This document shows positions 41,189 through 61,230 of a DNA stretch of 64,000 bases, piece by piece (positions within the stretch are counted from its first letter, which is position 1; every line of letters starts with the position of its first letter). The DNA comes from Macrobrachium rosenbergii (lineage: Eukaryota; Arthropoda; Malacostraca; Decapoda; Palaemonidae): positions 19,192,090 through 19,256,089 of the forward strand of contig NC_089792.1 in NCBI RefSeq assembly GCF_040412425.1, given 5' to 3'. Position numbers and translations under genes: made by a program. The notes under the pieces were generated by a model. The model made no database searches, was not told the origin of the DNA, and worked only from the letters and a program-made list of their open reading frames with translations.

Positions 41189-41257
<69 letters not shown>
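41052..41257. repeat. (TA)n-(TATG)n-(TA)n microsatellite
   Basis: Two TA runs of about 70-90 bp flank a block of TATG units (about 41120-41192). Confidence 0.97.
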
Positions 41258-41260
<3 letters not shown>

Positions 41261-43099
41261 TGTTGATAAAATAAAAGAATGACATAAATTCCTGCACTAA
41301 ATTCTCGAACATAGCCTATTACCACATACGAAGCACAACTAAATCAGTCTCGACAAACCACTGGAGCCCTCCCACAAAGACAACAACTTGAACCCTATGC
41401 GTCCTGTATAACCTCGGTCACATCTGTCAGTGAGACTCAGCAACTCACCGCCCCCAGAACAAGGTGGCCCATGTTGCCGCTAACCTTAAGCCCATCATCC
41501 AAATATCATATCAGTTATATTGTTTTTTCCTTGTCCGATTACTACCTTATAATTTTAGAACCATAATGCAGAGAGAAGCAGTGATATTAAACTCGAAAAG
41601 TATTTCTTGGAATAATATCTTTTTAATCGGCTTCCAGTACTGTCCAAAGTACATGAGTGTCTAGTTCACCAGAATTTTTGACACTTGTAATGGTGGGCCC
41701 AGACGCCAAAACCCCTCCTCTCCTATTAGTTTAATTGGAGTCCAAATTTAGCTTCAGATGTCGACTGGTAGCCTCTAAGCTGTCTTGATTTACATTAATC
41801 CTACCCTCATCAGCCAGTATTAAAATGGCCCTTTATGACACAGCTGATGTCATTAAAATTGTATTAAGGAAATGGGTCCACTATGTATTCTAAGCCAACT
41901 TGTTTCTTTATCAGATAGTATTTACTGAGAAATTATATAACTTTTAATGTGTGTTTTAAGATTTGTCATCTCAGAGACTTTGAAATCATCGAAAATATGA
42001 AAATAGATTCACCGGTAAAACCAGGCACAATGTTTTACTTTAATGGTGTGTTACATTTGTACTGTAGTAACTTGTATTTTTTTATTGAAAGTATACAACT
42101 TGAGCCGAACATAGAGTCTTTGCTCCCTTTGAGTTTATTGGATTCATAAATTCACTTAAACTAAGAACACGCCGTTGAATCGTTGTTCTGGTGACAAATT
42201 ACTTCCTAGTATCTACTGTATTTTCAGCCAACCTTTTAAACGTTCTTAGGGTGTGCATATTTATCTGCCATCATATACATGCAGCTATGCAAGTAAAATA
42301 CATGATGTTCTTTTTATACGATTTTCATAAATGACTTCCACAGGTGATAAATGATTTATACAAATGTTTGATGAATCATGTAGAAGACATATGTTCTAAA
42401 CTGGTAGCAGATGAAAACCCAGCAGACCAGTTAAGAATAAATAAACTTAATACACTCTAAAATAAGTCTGGACACAGTAAGTCATTTAATTAGTTTGAAA
42501 GAATTGTTATAACTTTAATCTTAATGGTATTTGGAATTCAACTTTTAACGTTGCTCTTTTAAGTATTGGAATCTGCTTTATAAGAATTGACTTAACTAAT
42601 GCCTGATCCTGCCAATCTCATAATGATTCATAACTGAGAGCGTGGCTGTTACTTCAACATTGAAACCACGTGAGGAGACTTTTTTTTTTTTTTGGAACAG
42701 GAGATATCAGTAAATCTGTCATTGGTTAACTTTTAGTCTTCATCTAGCTTCAGGACTAGCAACTTGGTGATTAAGTTGAGCCTTCCTGTATTACAGATAA
42801 GGACATGTTCTTGATTAACAATTGTTAAGACCGAGTATAAAACACCTTTTGGATTCCAGGTTAGGCGCTATATATATATATTATAGATTATATCTATAAT
42901 CTATCTATATATGAAGTCTCTCCCGTCCTTTGTTATGGTGAACCTTCAGGTCATGCTGGCATATATATTATATATTATATACCCAGCTGTCTAGTGATTG
43001 AAGTATAGATCGCAGAGTATAACCTCCTTGCCTTAGAGTCTACATAATGGTGGCGGTGTCATTGTCTTTGCTATACATATTTTCTATTCTTGTTTTCCA
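41258..43099. other. no feature seen
   Basis: 41330-41480 is slightly GC-richer but unrecognised. A short perfect inverted repeat (TAGATTATA, two bases, TATAATCTA) lies near 42883-42902. No gene was seen. Confidence 0.5.
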
Positions 43100-43640
43100 T
43101 AATATAAATATAAACATATATGAAAGTGATTAGTCAGGATGCTCATTCAATGAATATGGCTTTCCAAGTTCACAAAGGTAACAGGGAAGAGGACTAGCAT
43201 TCTAATCACTTTGGAGTTAGTTATTTCACATATTTCTTTTTGTTTAAAATTTTGTCGAGAAAAACCGGCATCAAGAAACCTTGGAAGAGATTGTTCTGTG
43301 GCCACGTTTACCATTGATAATAAAAAGCACTCACATGGAAACAAAATGGTATTTCACTTTAGGTTTTACTGGTATAAAGTTGGTTTACCACTAAATATTA
43401 CTTTCTAAGAAGATCTGTTTACACAGTAAAAAGAAAAACTAATATCTGGTAAGATGTTTTAGGAGAGATAAGATACTGTAATGTTATTTTCAACATTTCA
43501 GTTAGATATCTGGATTTTCCACTTATATACCACCATAATATTCTATATATATTCTCCAAACCTTATATGTTTTTATATATATATATATATATATATAAAA
43601 ATATTGATTATTTTAAATGATCATATAGTAATCGATAATA
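43100..43640 (+). repeat. diverged direct duplication, copy 1
   Basis: Shares collinear blocks with 44270-44755. The clearest is AACATTTCAGTTAGATATCT with GGATTTTCCACTT and ACCACCATAAT (43492-43532), then GATTATTTTAAATGATCA (43606-43623). Weaker blocks lie upstream. The offset is about 1.1 kb. The nature of the duplicated unit is unknown. Confidence 0.6.
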
Positions 43641-44269
43641 ATTGATTTTGTTTGCAAAAGCTCTGGATGTTATCTCATATGCAAAATGAAAAGTACAAGC
43701 AATTTCGGTTCTTCTTTAATATGATTTATAACCTTCAGATTTTTACTTCGGTCGTTTGCTAAATTTTTTAAAAGCATTTTCCTTTTGCTGAATGCCAAAC
43801 TAAATTGTTTTAAAGTTTGCAAAATTTGATACACATTTCTCCATTAGACCATTTGGTATTTTAGTCCTCTCATTTAATTACAGTTAAATGATCGAGATTT
43901 TCCTCCTAGGTTTCTTTGGTCTAAAACATTGATGTGGCTTTCAGTTGCTGTGGAGTTCATTTTCTAATTTTTAAACTGCCTGATTAAAACTATGTTATAG
44001 GTTAGAATATGGCAATACTAATATGAAACCATGTCAGACTCAGAACTAGATGGGAACAGGAGAGATATTTAAATTGTAGATCCTTTTGAACTTAGCATAA
44101 CGGTTAAAAACCTTTTACTTGAAGAGCCGAGGACTGGAATGCTTGAAACTGGTACAGCCCCTCCAAGGAAAAGAGTTTGAATGCACTAGTAAGATAAAAT
44201 ATATAATATATGACTGTAATATAAGAGGAAGGTTATGATATTAAGAGAAATAATAAGATATAATATAAA

Positions 44270-44755
44270 CATATACGAGAGTGTTTGCTCACATGTAAGA
44301 CCTAAAAGTTTTCCATGTTGGAAGAGTCTGTGTGGTTATTCAGATGCCAGTCATTTCAAATATTTAATTTTTGTCTAAGAGATTGTCGGTCAAAGGCACA
44401 ACGTAGCCTGCCTGTTATGTTCTGAGGCCGCTTAAACGATGTTGATATAAAGAAACGCTTAGGGGAAACTGATGAAATGATTTCGATGGTTGTTTCAGTT
44501 ACCATGATGAGAATTTCTTTCTCCAAGAAGATTTTGATAAGTGGTTTCTGAGCATTTAAGGCTTTGAAGATAAAAAGGGAGAGGAAGGGCGATTTTTTAA
44601 CATTTCAATTAGATATCTGGATTTTCCACTTCTAGTACCACCATAATTTCTCCCCTGCTTCTCTCCGAACCTTTGAGAGAGTTTTTTGGAGAGCCATACA
44701 AAGAGAGAAAAAGAGGGATTATTTTAAATGATCACTAGAAATTGATAACATTTTT
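44270..44755 (+). repeat. diverged direct duplication, copy 2
   Basis: Partner of 43100-43640, with AACATTTCAATTAGATATCT (44602) and GATTATTTTAAATGATCACT (44717). It contains extra GAGAG-rich sequence (about 44650-44715) absent from copy 1. Confidence 0.6.
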
Positions 44756-44756
44756 T

Positions 44757-44784
44757 ATCCTGTGTGTTTATATATGTGTTTGTG

Positions 44785-44816
<32 letters not shown>
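44757..44816. repeat. (TG)n microsatellite
   Basis: TG array with TTTG interruptions. Confidence 0.95.
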
Positions 44817-45085
44817 ATTTCTTAAGCAGATATCATATTGATGTGTTGTATTCGAATCTAAGGTACAGAACCTGAATTTGAGAGACCATATACCAGAGAC
44901 GAGATTAATTATTATCTCTCTTGATAGCTGAATGGATGTCACTGTCATCCACATGTGTTCAAAACCTAGTTAATGTTAATGTGCTTATCATACATAATTC
45001 CTATGGGTCTAAGTTATTCCTAAGGTAAAAGGAATTCGATATTAATGAAACGGTTTGGCTTAATATTGGATGTCAATTGAAATTG

Positions 45086-45086
<1 letters not shown>

Positions 45087-45167
<81 letters not shown>

Positions 45168-45243
45168 ATATGTGTATGTATGTATGTATGTGTATGTATG
45201 TATGTATGTGTTTGTGTGCGTGTTTGTATGTATGTATATATGT
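45087..45243. repeat. (TA)n(TG)n(TATG)n microsatellite
   Basis: A TA run of about 68 bp, then TG, then TATG/TGTG units. Confidence 0.97.
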
Positions 45244-45339
45244 TCCAGTGCAAATATGGATTAATAAAGGAGGAGATGATATAGGCAGATATGTTGTTCC
45301 TGGGGTGAATGAGGTTTAAAAAATCTTGTATGAATGTGT

Positions 45340-46412
45340 TTCGAAAGTGGTGTGATTTTTTTGAAATATATGGTTTTGAGGAAGAATACTGAAAAGTTTA
45401 CTTGGAAAACAGAGCAGCATGAGGAGTAGAGTTGTTAGATTAATATTTTGAGCGGAGCAAATGGGAGAGTAAGCTGATTGAAGAAGTGTGAGGGACATAT
45501 AAGAAGAAAACAGATGAAATTGTACAGGAGTAGAAAATCATCTGTAGGAACTAGGGAGTATGATTAAGGCGGCCAAAAGAAAGTGGGGGGGAAAGTTGTG
45601 CAAAGATTTGATCGAAATTTAGATCTTCTACAAGGAAGTGAATGCGAAGAGAAAGGTATTTAATGAGCAAATGGATTTCAAAGTAAAAGATGCTAATTGG
45701 GAAATGCTGTATGAAGAGAGAGGAGTTCTGGGTCAATGAAGTGGATATCTTGAAGATGGAAGTGAGTTGAGGACGTTAGGAGTGCTGAAGAAAAGACACC
45801 TGGGGTTGACGGGTTTATGAGAGTGCTGCAGTATGGTAGTGACAGTCTGATTGAGTGGTTCACCAGGGAATGTAAATTAGGCCTGGAAGAGGGGATAATA
45901 CCAAAGGAAGGAGGTAGGGGAATGATTGCTCCCTTTTATAAAAAAAAAAAAAACATGTCCTGTGCATGGACCCAGAGAAATGATAGAATCTGTAGAGAGG
46001 CAACGTGGAGGCTGCTGATAATGTATATTATAGATGATAAATTGTTCAGAGCAATAATTTTTGTTTTTGACTGGAAACGAAGTATTTGTTCAAAAGTGTT
46101 AAGAGGGGAATGAGTCATACAAAAATGGGACAGATGACGTGAAAGAGGTTTATGAAACTAGGGACTCAGCATCCAGGAGTACGTGCAATACGTAGCTAGA
46201 AGGTGCAGTGTAAATAGGGGAGGTGGATATGCTGTGCATGGGCTGTCTGTGCAAATAAAAGAAGCAGTTGAAATCATGATAGTTTATGCCACTGAGGGTT
46301 CATCCACGACTCAAGTGTGAATGTGGTAGTAATTATTCACTTTACCCTTCCAGGGAGCCACCCCTGTAAGAATATACTGTCGAGAGTATACATACTTCTG
46401 ACCCACAGACAT
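45340..46412 (+). mobile_element. decayed, internally deleted LINE (second lineage) with 3' tail
   Basis: The plus strand carries YGSDSLIEWFTRECKLGLEE (45832-45891) followed by RGMIAPFYK, the finger region of the same reverse transcriptase lineage as at 34.2-35.7 kb. Shortly after come MDPEK and ATWRLLIMYIIDDKLFRAI, which flank motif A. In other copies the two segments are much further apart, so the intervening sequence is deleted. Catalytic YADD is absent. The tail at about 46290-46412 (GGGTTCATCCACGACTCAAG onward) passes into a TA array. Upstream, 45340-45800 gives fragments of the preceding linker. It is inactive. Confidence 0.8.
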
Positions 46413-46414
46413 TT

Positions 46415-46565
<151 letters not shown>

Positions 46566-46632
46566 CTAGAATATAACATCTACCTGAAATACCATTATCT
46601 GCCTTCCTCGGCATTAGCAGTTTCATTAAGCA

Positions 46633-53168
<6,536 letters not shown>

Positions 53169-53561
53169 ATGCATGTACGGATGTTTACAGGCCTCTTGAT
53201 GCCGATAACATGTTTATTATACCGTTAGTTAATCAGCGTTAGGTCTCGTCAGTACTCGCCTGGGTGCCGCTGTCACAGAAGCCTCTTCGACATCCGTGGG
53301 CTGTGACGGCGTGGTGCTACCAACTTCACGCTCCTTGGAAACCGAAACTGACACTTTTTGGCAACGCCTCCTATGAGGGGAAAACGCTTATGCTGAAAAA
53401 AATTATATACTATACATATATATTTTTATATTTATATTTTGTTTAATAAAATGCTATCATCATTATCTCAATGATATCATGTGCTTTCTAACGTTTTCAC
53501 GCATGGGATGGAAGAAGGATGTCTCTGTTCAAGTACCGTTTGTTACATCCCATCCGTACCC
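53169..53561. other. no confirmed feature
   Basis: A slightly GC-richer stretch (53230-53390) with a 60-codon plus frame (53264-53446). No domain was recognised. Confidence 0.45.
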
Positions 53562-53823
53562 TCTAAGAGTTCCTCATTGATGGGTCGATATCGTACTCGG
53601 ATAGCACTCTCAATGAAGAATCAGAGGAATTTATTTCTGGTGATAGAAATTCATTTCTCGGTATAATGTGGTTCGGATTCCACAGTAAACTGTAGGTCCC
53701 GTTGCTAGGTAACCAGTTGGTTCTTAGTCACGTAAAATAAGTCTAATCCTTCGGGCCAACCCTAGGAGAGCTGCTAATCAGCTCAGTGGTCTGGTTAAAC
53801 TAAAGTATACTTAACTTTAACAT
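53562..53823 (+). repeat. full-length tRNA-derived SINE, plus strand
   Basis: Collinear with the minus copy at 16.84-17.11 kb. It has the head GTTCCTCATTGATGGGTCG, body TTTCTGGTGATAGAAATTC and GTGGTTCGGATTCCACAG, then GGTAACCAGTTGGTTCTTAG. The 3' module is CCTTCGGGCCAACCCTAGG with TCAGCTCAGTGGTCTGG. The head of this copy is more mutated, and its B-box is not intact. Confidence 0.85.
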
Positions 53824-54999
53824 ACCCTCTAAGGAGAAGATTGTTTAGGGTTGTCTTTGATAGATGTTGCTTTCTTGTCGCAGTAAGATTCCCTTATTTT
53901 AATATGCGAATTATATGTGTGTATATATGTATATGTATATCTATATATATAATTATATATATATTTATGTTAATATAGAGAGAGTGTGAATTGCGTATTG
54001 CAATGCGACCGTTATAGTTTTTATCGTAGACGTAACATTACAAATGAAGGCAATGTATTGTTTTGGCAGTTAGATTAATTAGATTAAGTGCAGAGATCTA
54101 ACCAAATTGAACCAAGTTTATAGATTTACATATAAGGTTACAATCATTGAAGAATCCTTTCACTGACGAAAATCTTACTTGTCTCATGGAAACTAATGTA
54201 TATGGGGGCATTCCAATCCACTGCATTATCATATTGATAGATCTTAGCTCATTTGCATATGGATAAATAAACTTCCGGATTTTCTTGATGTATGAACGAT
54301 CATCAGCTAGGTTTATTCATTGTAACTTGCTTCTTCATTAGAGCATTAGAGATGGGAATAAACCCTTGCAGTAATCAAGGTTATATTAACCACTCATGAT
54401 GTATTGTTCTCAGTATGATAATATTGAAAATCTCTTTTATGTACTGTTTTTCATCCAGATGAATTTCTAAATTTTTTATATACAATATGTGAGCTTCAAA
54501 GAGTCCGATTAAACGCTTTGTGGTAATTTTCGTAATTAACAACACAATTTTCTGCTGAAGTTTTTGAAGGATATCAAGTATATTTTCTTACCCATTTTCA
54601 TTGAAGTCGTGATACACAACACAACACAACACATATATGTATTATACACACACATATATATACATACATATATATTTGTAATTATTAATTATATATTAAT
54701 TAATATTGTATTATGTTTTTAATAATTATATAAATCGAATTATTTTTTTACCTTTTATTTGATTCTTACACACTGGTTATTGTTTAATTTTATAACTCGA
54801 TTAGATAAAGAAGTTGATGAGTTCCTGCACGTTCCATATTCAAACTCGATAATATAACCCACCATCTCCAATATCCACCTAGAGGCGGTGCATCAGTTGA
54901 TATGATGAACAGTATTTTGAAAACAAGGTTTAGTTGATTATCCAGGTCCTGCTGTAGGTAACTTTGTGTACTGGTAACTTTAGGCAAAAGAAACTTGGA
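53824..54999. other. no gene; small repeats
   Basis: Contains an (ACAAC)n pentamer at 54614-54632 and TA-rich patches near 53920-53965 and 54634-54720. No gene was recognised. Confidence 0.55.
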
Positions 55000-55340
55000 G
55001 AGAAGGAAGTGAGACTATCAAATAAAGTGATGGAGGAAAACTGGAATAGAAGATATTGAAGTCGATGAAGTATATGAGGGGTATGCTAAATTCAAGGCAG
55101 TGGCCATATTATCACCAAGGTGTTTTTGTAGGTAAGGAAACGTAGGAGGAGGGGGATAAAGTCAATAACTGGTAGTATAATGAAAATTTTAGCTTAAAGA
55201 AGGAAGAATGGGATTGTTGAAAGTATGATACAAGACAGAAGATATGATCACATAGAAAGGGATGATAGAGGTAGTCGTGGACAAAGTAATTAGAAAAAGT
55301 AGGTCAAGTATTATGAAAATTTAAAGATAAACCTGAGCAA
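55000..55340 (+). mobile_element. possible LINE linker fragment
   Basis: Purine-rich sequence whose plus frames give NNW followed by KKEEWDC and AKFKAV, resembling the region between endonuclease and reverse transcriptase in the second LINE lineage. The match is short and broken by stops. Confidence 0.35.
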
Positions 55341-55879
55341 GTACTTTAGTGAGAAATGGCACTTACTTTAAAGGAAATACATGCCCAGAGCACTGTTAAC
55401 GAGTATATACTGAGATCTTAGATTAAAGATGTGTTGTATAACCACAATTATGTGTAATTTTTGTGCCTTTCATTGTAAATAATCATTCAGTTTCATAGTC
55501 ACGGCATTGAGTTCATAGAATATTGTAAGCACCTGAGACTACATAGGTAAAAGCTGGAGTAATTTTGCTTGTGTAAAATAAGGAGGTAAAGCCATGGGAA
55601 AAAATTTGTGATTTTAAATAGGTTATGTAGTTCTACATAAGAAGGGTTAGCAGCATGATATTGGTTGCATTTTGAGAATGATATAGGGTCCCTCCTGGAC
55701 AAAAAGACGTTTCTATTTTAGTTTTTATCCCAGATTTTGGTGATTGTGTTTATTAATCCGTGGTCTACTGTAAAAGGAACGTTTAAGGTGTCACTGCTAA
55801 AAGCACATGCTTTATAGATATCCTATAGTTGAAAAGTCCTAAAACTGCTTATTGCAAATGTAAATAAAGTCCTAAAATC
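55341..55879. other. no feature seen
   Basis: Unrecognised AT-rich sequence. Confidence 0.55.
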
Positions 55880-56520
55880 AGTACATTGACTGCAGATCAA
55901 ACATTTTTGTATAAATCGCAGATGAACTTTTCAATTGATTTTTATATAAACAGTTTGATTATATATCAAAACACTATCTGGTATGATTCAGAAACAGAAA
56001 TGGTGGGCTACTCTGAAATTTTCATTTTTGGTTTAGATTCAACAGTTCTTCCTTTGTGTAAACCAGATCCCTCTGTCACTCATTGTCCAAAGAACTAGGC
56101 TGCCCTTTGGCTGGTGTGTTTGACAGTAAGGAGAGTAACGAGTAGCTCAATATAGTTTATCCCTTTTACCTGAAGCTAAACTTACTAGAGTAACCTTTCG
56201 GTCATCTGAAATTAAGACTCTTGCTTGTCCACGGCTCTAATGGGGGTGTAGACCCTTGGCTCCTATATTTTTTGCTTTGTTAGTTAGAGAAAAGAGGTTC
56301 TTTTTGGAAATGGAAATGTTACTCCCTTATGAGTCCCTTTTTTTGAAACTTATGGGAGTTTGTAGACCATTTCTCAGAATTAATATTAAGTTTTAACTAG
56401 CAGATTGCAGAGAGTACTTCCTGGTGGACACAAGGAGTGTGATCTCTCGTGTTCTGCAAGGTAGTGTTCTTGGCCCATCACCATTTAAAATTATGCATAG
56501 TTTGGCTGTTTGGCTGTTGA
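55880..56520 (+). mobile_element. decayed LINE reverse transcriptase fragment, plus strand
   Basis: Shifted plus frames give STVLPLCKPD (56038-56067), VFDSKESNE (56116-56142), NGGVDP (56239-56256), SVIS and LQGSVLGP (56454-56477). The last is the conserved GxPQGSxLGP segment of Jockey/CR1-type reverse transcriptases. The distance between NGGVDP and QGSVLGP is far shorter than in intact elements, so an internal deletion has removed motif A. It belongs to the same broad lineage as the 10.3-kb element but a different part of the protein. Confidence 0.7.
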
Positions 56521-56572
56521 TAATTTGTTGAGTTTTTCAGTCACCTAGTAGAGGAAAATTAATTAGTTGATT

Positions 56573-56604
<32 letters not shown>

Positions 56605-56659
56605 GTGCATGTATGTAATATATATATATGTATGTATGTATGTTGTATGTATGTATATA
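56573..56659. repeat. (CA)n-TA-(TATG)n microsatellite
   Basis: CA, TA and TATG units in succession just downstream of the LINE fragment. Confidence 0.95.
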
Positions 56660-57610
56660 GTATGAACCAATAAGCCATTTCCTCTAAATTGATGATGTAT
56701 GTCCAATGAGACTGTTGCTCAGAAATAACTAAAACATGTATTTTAATTGCAAAATAAACGCAAGAGATTGTTTCAAAACTATCTCTGATATTTTATGTAT
56801 TTAATTATTGAGAATATAATCAAGTATCTGTATTGTCTTGACACTTAATAATTTGTATTACAGTTTGGTTTCAGTCTCCTTAACCTTTTTCAAGTATAGG
56901 CTATGGATTGAAACCATGCGATATATGTATTAACGCTTGTTAGAATTTTCATGTTTTTAAATTAACCAAAGAAGTCTTTAAATCCATAAAGCGATTTAAT
57001 ATGGTCATGCTTTAATTTTTGGTGGGTTTTGGATACAGCGCCTTGTCATCTTGAAAATCTTGTATTCAAAATGATTATTTTTAGTGTTTATCAAGGCTTT
57101 ATGTTAATTCAGATATTCTCTCAAATTGGTGTGTTTTAAAAATATTTGGGTTTCTCTATCCAGGAAATGGTTTTAATTATACTTTTCCGGTCTTGTTTGA
57201 TATCTACTTTAATCCTCAGAAGGACTGAAAAGACTTAATTGCTTCTCAATTTTTGCATCATCTTCATCATGATCCTAAAAACATGATGTAAAAGGTTCAC
57301 GATTTGGGAAAAGGGGCTCAAAAAAAAAAAAAAAAAAAAAATACGGGAAGGATTTGCAAACTTTAATTTCGGACACTTAAGAAGGGACATAACCATAAAG
57401 GTAATCGCTGACTGAATTAATCGAAAATGGGCTTTGGTGAGGTTTTAGCAAACTGCATTAGGGACTCATCGCCTGTATTCTTTATCAAAGCAAAGAAAAA
57501 TGTTTCAGAATTGTCTGAAATTGATTCTGGCTGAAAGTGAATCGTCCATATATTCATAATTCATTGTCAAAATACCTTGTATATCAGTTACCTACATTTT
57601 ATATTTTAGG
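56660..57610. other. no gene; A22 run at 57320-57341
   Basis: A 22-base A run follows AAAAGGGGCTC and could be the tail of a retroposon whose body I do not recognise. The remainder is AT-rich and unassigned. Confidence 0.55.
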
Positions 57611-57619
57611 TTTCCATTT

Positions 57620-58870
57620 AATTCCGTCTGTGCATCTATGTTTATTGCCCTCTCTCTGACTTTATGCATCACCCATCCTACAATGGGATCATGACAAGCC
57701 CTTTGTCTCAGACCCATCTTTACACCATTTCAGTTACTCTTCCTCCTACCTCTTGTTTTACACTTCACTTCCAATCATAAAAACTTACAGTCACTCTCAA
57801 CAACTTATCTTCTATATCATATATTTTCAACACCCTCCACAGTGCCATTCTTATTTATTCTGTCATAAGCTTTTTCAAGGTCTCTGCATGTGACATAAAA
57901 CTGTTTCCCTTTACTTCCAAATCTCTAACATGAGTAAAAAATCACCTTACTTTTCTTAACCCATGCTGTTCTATTCCTGTCAATCGTTTCGTCTGTCTTT
58001 CCTTTCTCAATCAAATCTTGATGTGGTTTAGTAAAAGTCTTATGTCCCTTTATTCTTACAGATGCCTCTGTCACTTTAACTAAACACAATGGAACAATTA
58101 TTCCTCTCACTCATTCCTGTGGTGCCTTTCCCTCAACGTTTCCAACACTGGTCAGCCACTCAGTCACACTGTCAACACTGCACAATAATATCCTACTTGT
58201 GCCATCAACTCCTGATGTCTTTCCATTCTTCATTCTCTTAACCGACAACTTTATTTTTTATCAGTTGTTTCCACAAGCATGCTAAAGGTTAGTGTAAGTT
58301 TCTGCTGTTTCACCATTCAGCTTTTACTCTTTTCTGACTTCTTATTCAATAGACCTAAACATTCACTCCAGTAATCATGGTTACGATCACTTCAGGCAGT
58401 ATCAGTCAATTTGCATTTATTAATCTGAGATCCATTTGTTTATTGACATTCCTTGTTTGTTAACTAACTTTGCAGAACAAAGTTTCTCAGAGGTTCAGGC
58501 TCACCTTCTCCCCTTTATTTTATTTACTCGCCAATGTTTCTATTACATTCTCCATAACTACCCTATCCAGACTCCTACACCTGTACATGCTCTTCACATC
58601 AGTCATGCTGTTACCTTTCAAATAGCCTCCTTTGTTGCGTCTCTAAACCTTCTGTTTCCCCATCCCTTCACTCACTGTTTTTATACCCTCTTCCTACCAG
58701 CCTTCACCAGCAGACACTCGCCAATGTTTTTGTGACTCCATCATGGAATATGTACAGTATGTGATCCGTATAATCCTTGTATGGTGTTTTAATTTCATTT
58801 ATATCTGTCTCAACCTTGTCACAGCTGCTTTTTCACCTCTTCTCAAAACTCATTCACACCCACGATCGTT
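57620..58870 (-). mobile_element. decayed LINE (second lineage), minus strand
   Basis: The minus strand contains RDLEKAYDRI (57859-57888), the motif A region of the reverse transcriptase. MALWRVLKIYDIEDKLLRV and MGLRQ follow downstream in shifted frames. Upstream (58140-58860) lie broken pieces of the linker region, including SVTEWLTSVGN. The same lineage is seen at 34.2-35.7 and 45.3-46.4 kb. Stops and frameshifts are frequent, so it is inactive. The plus-strand frame at 58436-58735 is its antisense shadow. Confidence 0.78.
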
Positions 58871-58938
58871 AAACTAAAACATTCATACTTTTCACTGTTT
58901 CCATAGACTTCGTAACACTCCTGTACACTATCTGTATA

Positions 58939-58939
58939 A

Positions 58940-59034
<95 letters not shown>

Positions 59035-59066
59035 GCTACACACACCCACATATATATATGTGTGTG

Positions 59067-59154
<88 letters not shown>
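58939..59154. repeat. pair of TA arrays with CA/TG joint
   Basis: TA arrays at 58941-59028 and about 59070-59154 are joined by a short spacer with CACACCCACA and TGTGTGTATG. Confidence 0.97.
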
Positions 59155-59156
<2 letters not shown>

Positions 59157-60149
59157 GACAAGCAGTTTTATACTTTTTATACTATATTAGTAGAAGAGGA
59201 CAAACCGTGCATCGTACATTTAAGCGAAGACCGTTGCAATGGGAAGAATTTAGCGTTTATCTGGCTAAGGTTTGAAAATCAAAAGGGGAAAATAAGTAAA
59301 ATGATTGAAATCTAAATGGATGACTTTAAGGGCTTATAGGTAGTATTGTCATTCAGGTACATGAAAACTTTATCAGAGAATTCATTCGATGCCTCTAATA
59401 TATTCTTGAAAATCTCTTCGATGTAAATTGCAGCTTAACGAGGAAAGGCATCAGTCGGTCACCCAGTTTTGTAAGGTGAAAAATCAAGAATTCATGGAGG
59501 GAAAGTGATTTATTATTTTAATTATTATTATTTTTTTATTGCAAGTTACTTGAATCATGCCACTGATAATCATCTAGAATATCCTTTTTCTGATGGAAGG
59601 TTTTCCTTAGGTAAGGAGTGAGAATTATAGCAAGGTAAATTTACAGAAGTGAAGATAACGATGTTAACAGACGGAAAGCAATGGTTTTTGGGTAAATAGG
59701 ACTCTACGAAAATCATCTTTGATTGCCTACGCCCTGCAGTGTATCTCAAAATGGGCTGAAAGCAGCACCCTCCCACGGGAAAGGTAGAGAAAAAGAGGAA
59801 GTGATGTACATGAGAAGGGGTTAAAACTTGATAGATTTATATGTTCTGTGGTCCTGGTTGTTGTCTCGTATACTGTAGCTTTTCCTTATATAAGATCATT
59901 CTTTCTTGGAGATGAAGAAACAGAGTTTCGTCATAGAAGTTTGTCGAACACTGTTGGTTCGTCCATGGTTGAACAAACGTATTTTTCTCCTAAGAAGATG
60001 ATGCGTATGGTAGGGAACTGCTGTGAGTTAATTGTTTACGTTTTAGTTCCTTAAAAAACGACTTTTCATCTTTAGTGGTAATGATAAATTTGTTTCTGTT
60101 ATATGAAGAATAATATTTTGTTTCCCTGCTTGATGCCATCGTAGTAGGT
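59155..60149. other. no confirmed feature
   Basis: Short frames at 59058-59315 and 59848-60054 (plus) and 59570-59776 (minus) have no recognised domain. Confidence 0.5.
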
Positions 60150-60478
60150 TGGTTGTCTGTCAGTGCTCCTCAAGTGGGGCAGTGTAATCATTACTAAAGG
60201 GTATTTAAAGCGTCCCTTCTTCCCCTAGCTGTATCCACTGCTTAGCCTTTTACCGTACCTCCATTCCCGCTACCTCTCTTCAATATTGCTGCCCAACACC
60301 TCTGACATTTACTTAGTAGTGCAAATGCTGGGTTTTCTCCCAGTTCCAACTTTAAATCTTTGTAATTCAATTTTTTTTACTTTCTGGATTTGTCTGTCTC
60401 GCTGTCCAGCCACTCCAAGGCCATCTTTTCACTGTCTTTGAGGCTGAAGGGCTGAAAGTTCCAGTGTTTGTCTTACCA
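60150..60478 (+). repeat. family 2 dispersed repeat, subfamily B
   Basis: Collinear with 31.18-31.48 kb: GTCAGTGCTCCTCAAGTGG, AAAGCGTCCCTTCTTCCCC, GTACCTCCATTCCCGCTACC, GCAAATGCTGGGTTTTCTCC, CTCGCTGTCCAGCC and GGGCTGAAAGTTCC. The palindromic head seen in subfamily A is mutated here. Confidence 0.8.
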
Positions 60479-61209
<731 letters not shown>

Positions 61210-61230
61210 CATACAAGCGGTCCCTGGAAA

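Noticed and set aside
58436..58735. 99-codon plus-strand frame
   Set aside because: It is antisense to the minus-strand LINE reverse transcriptase remnant.
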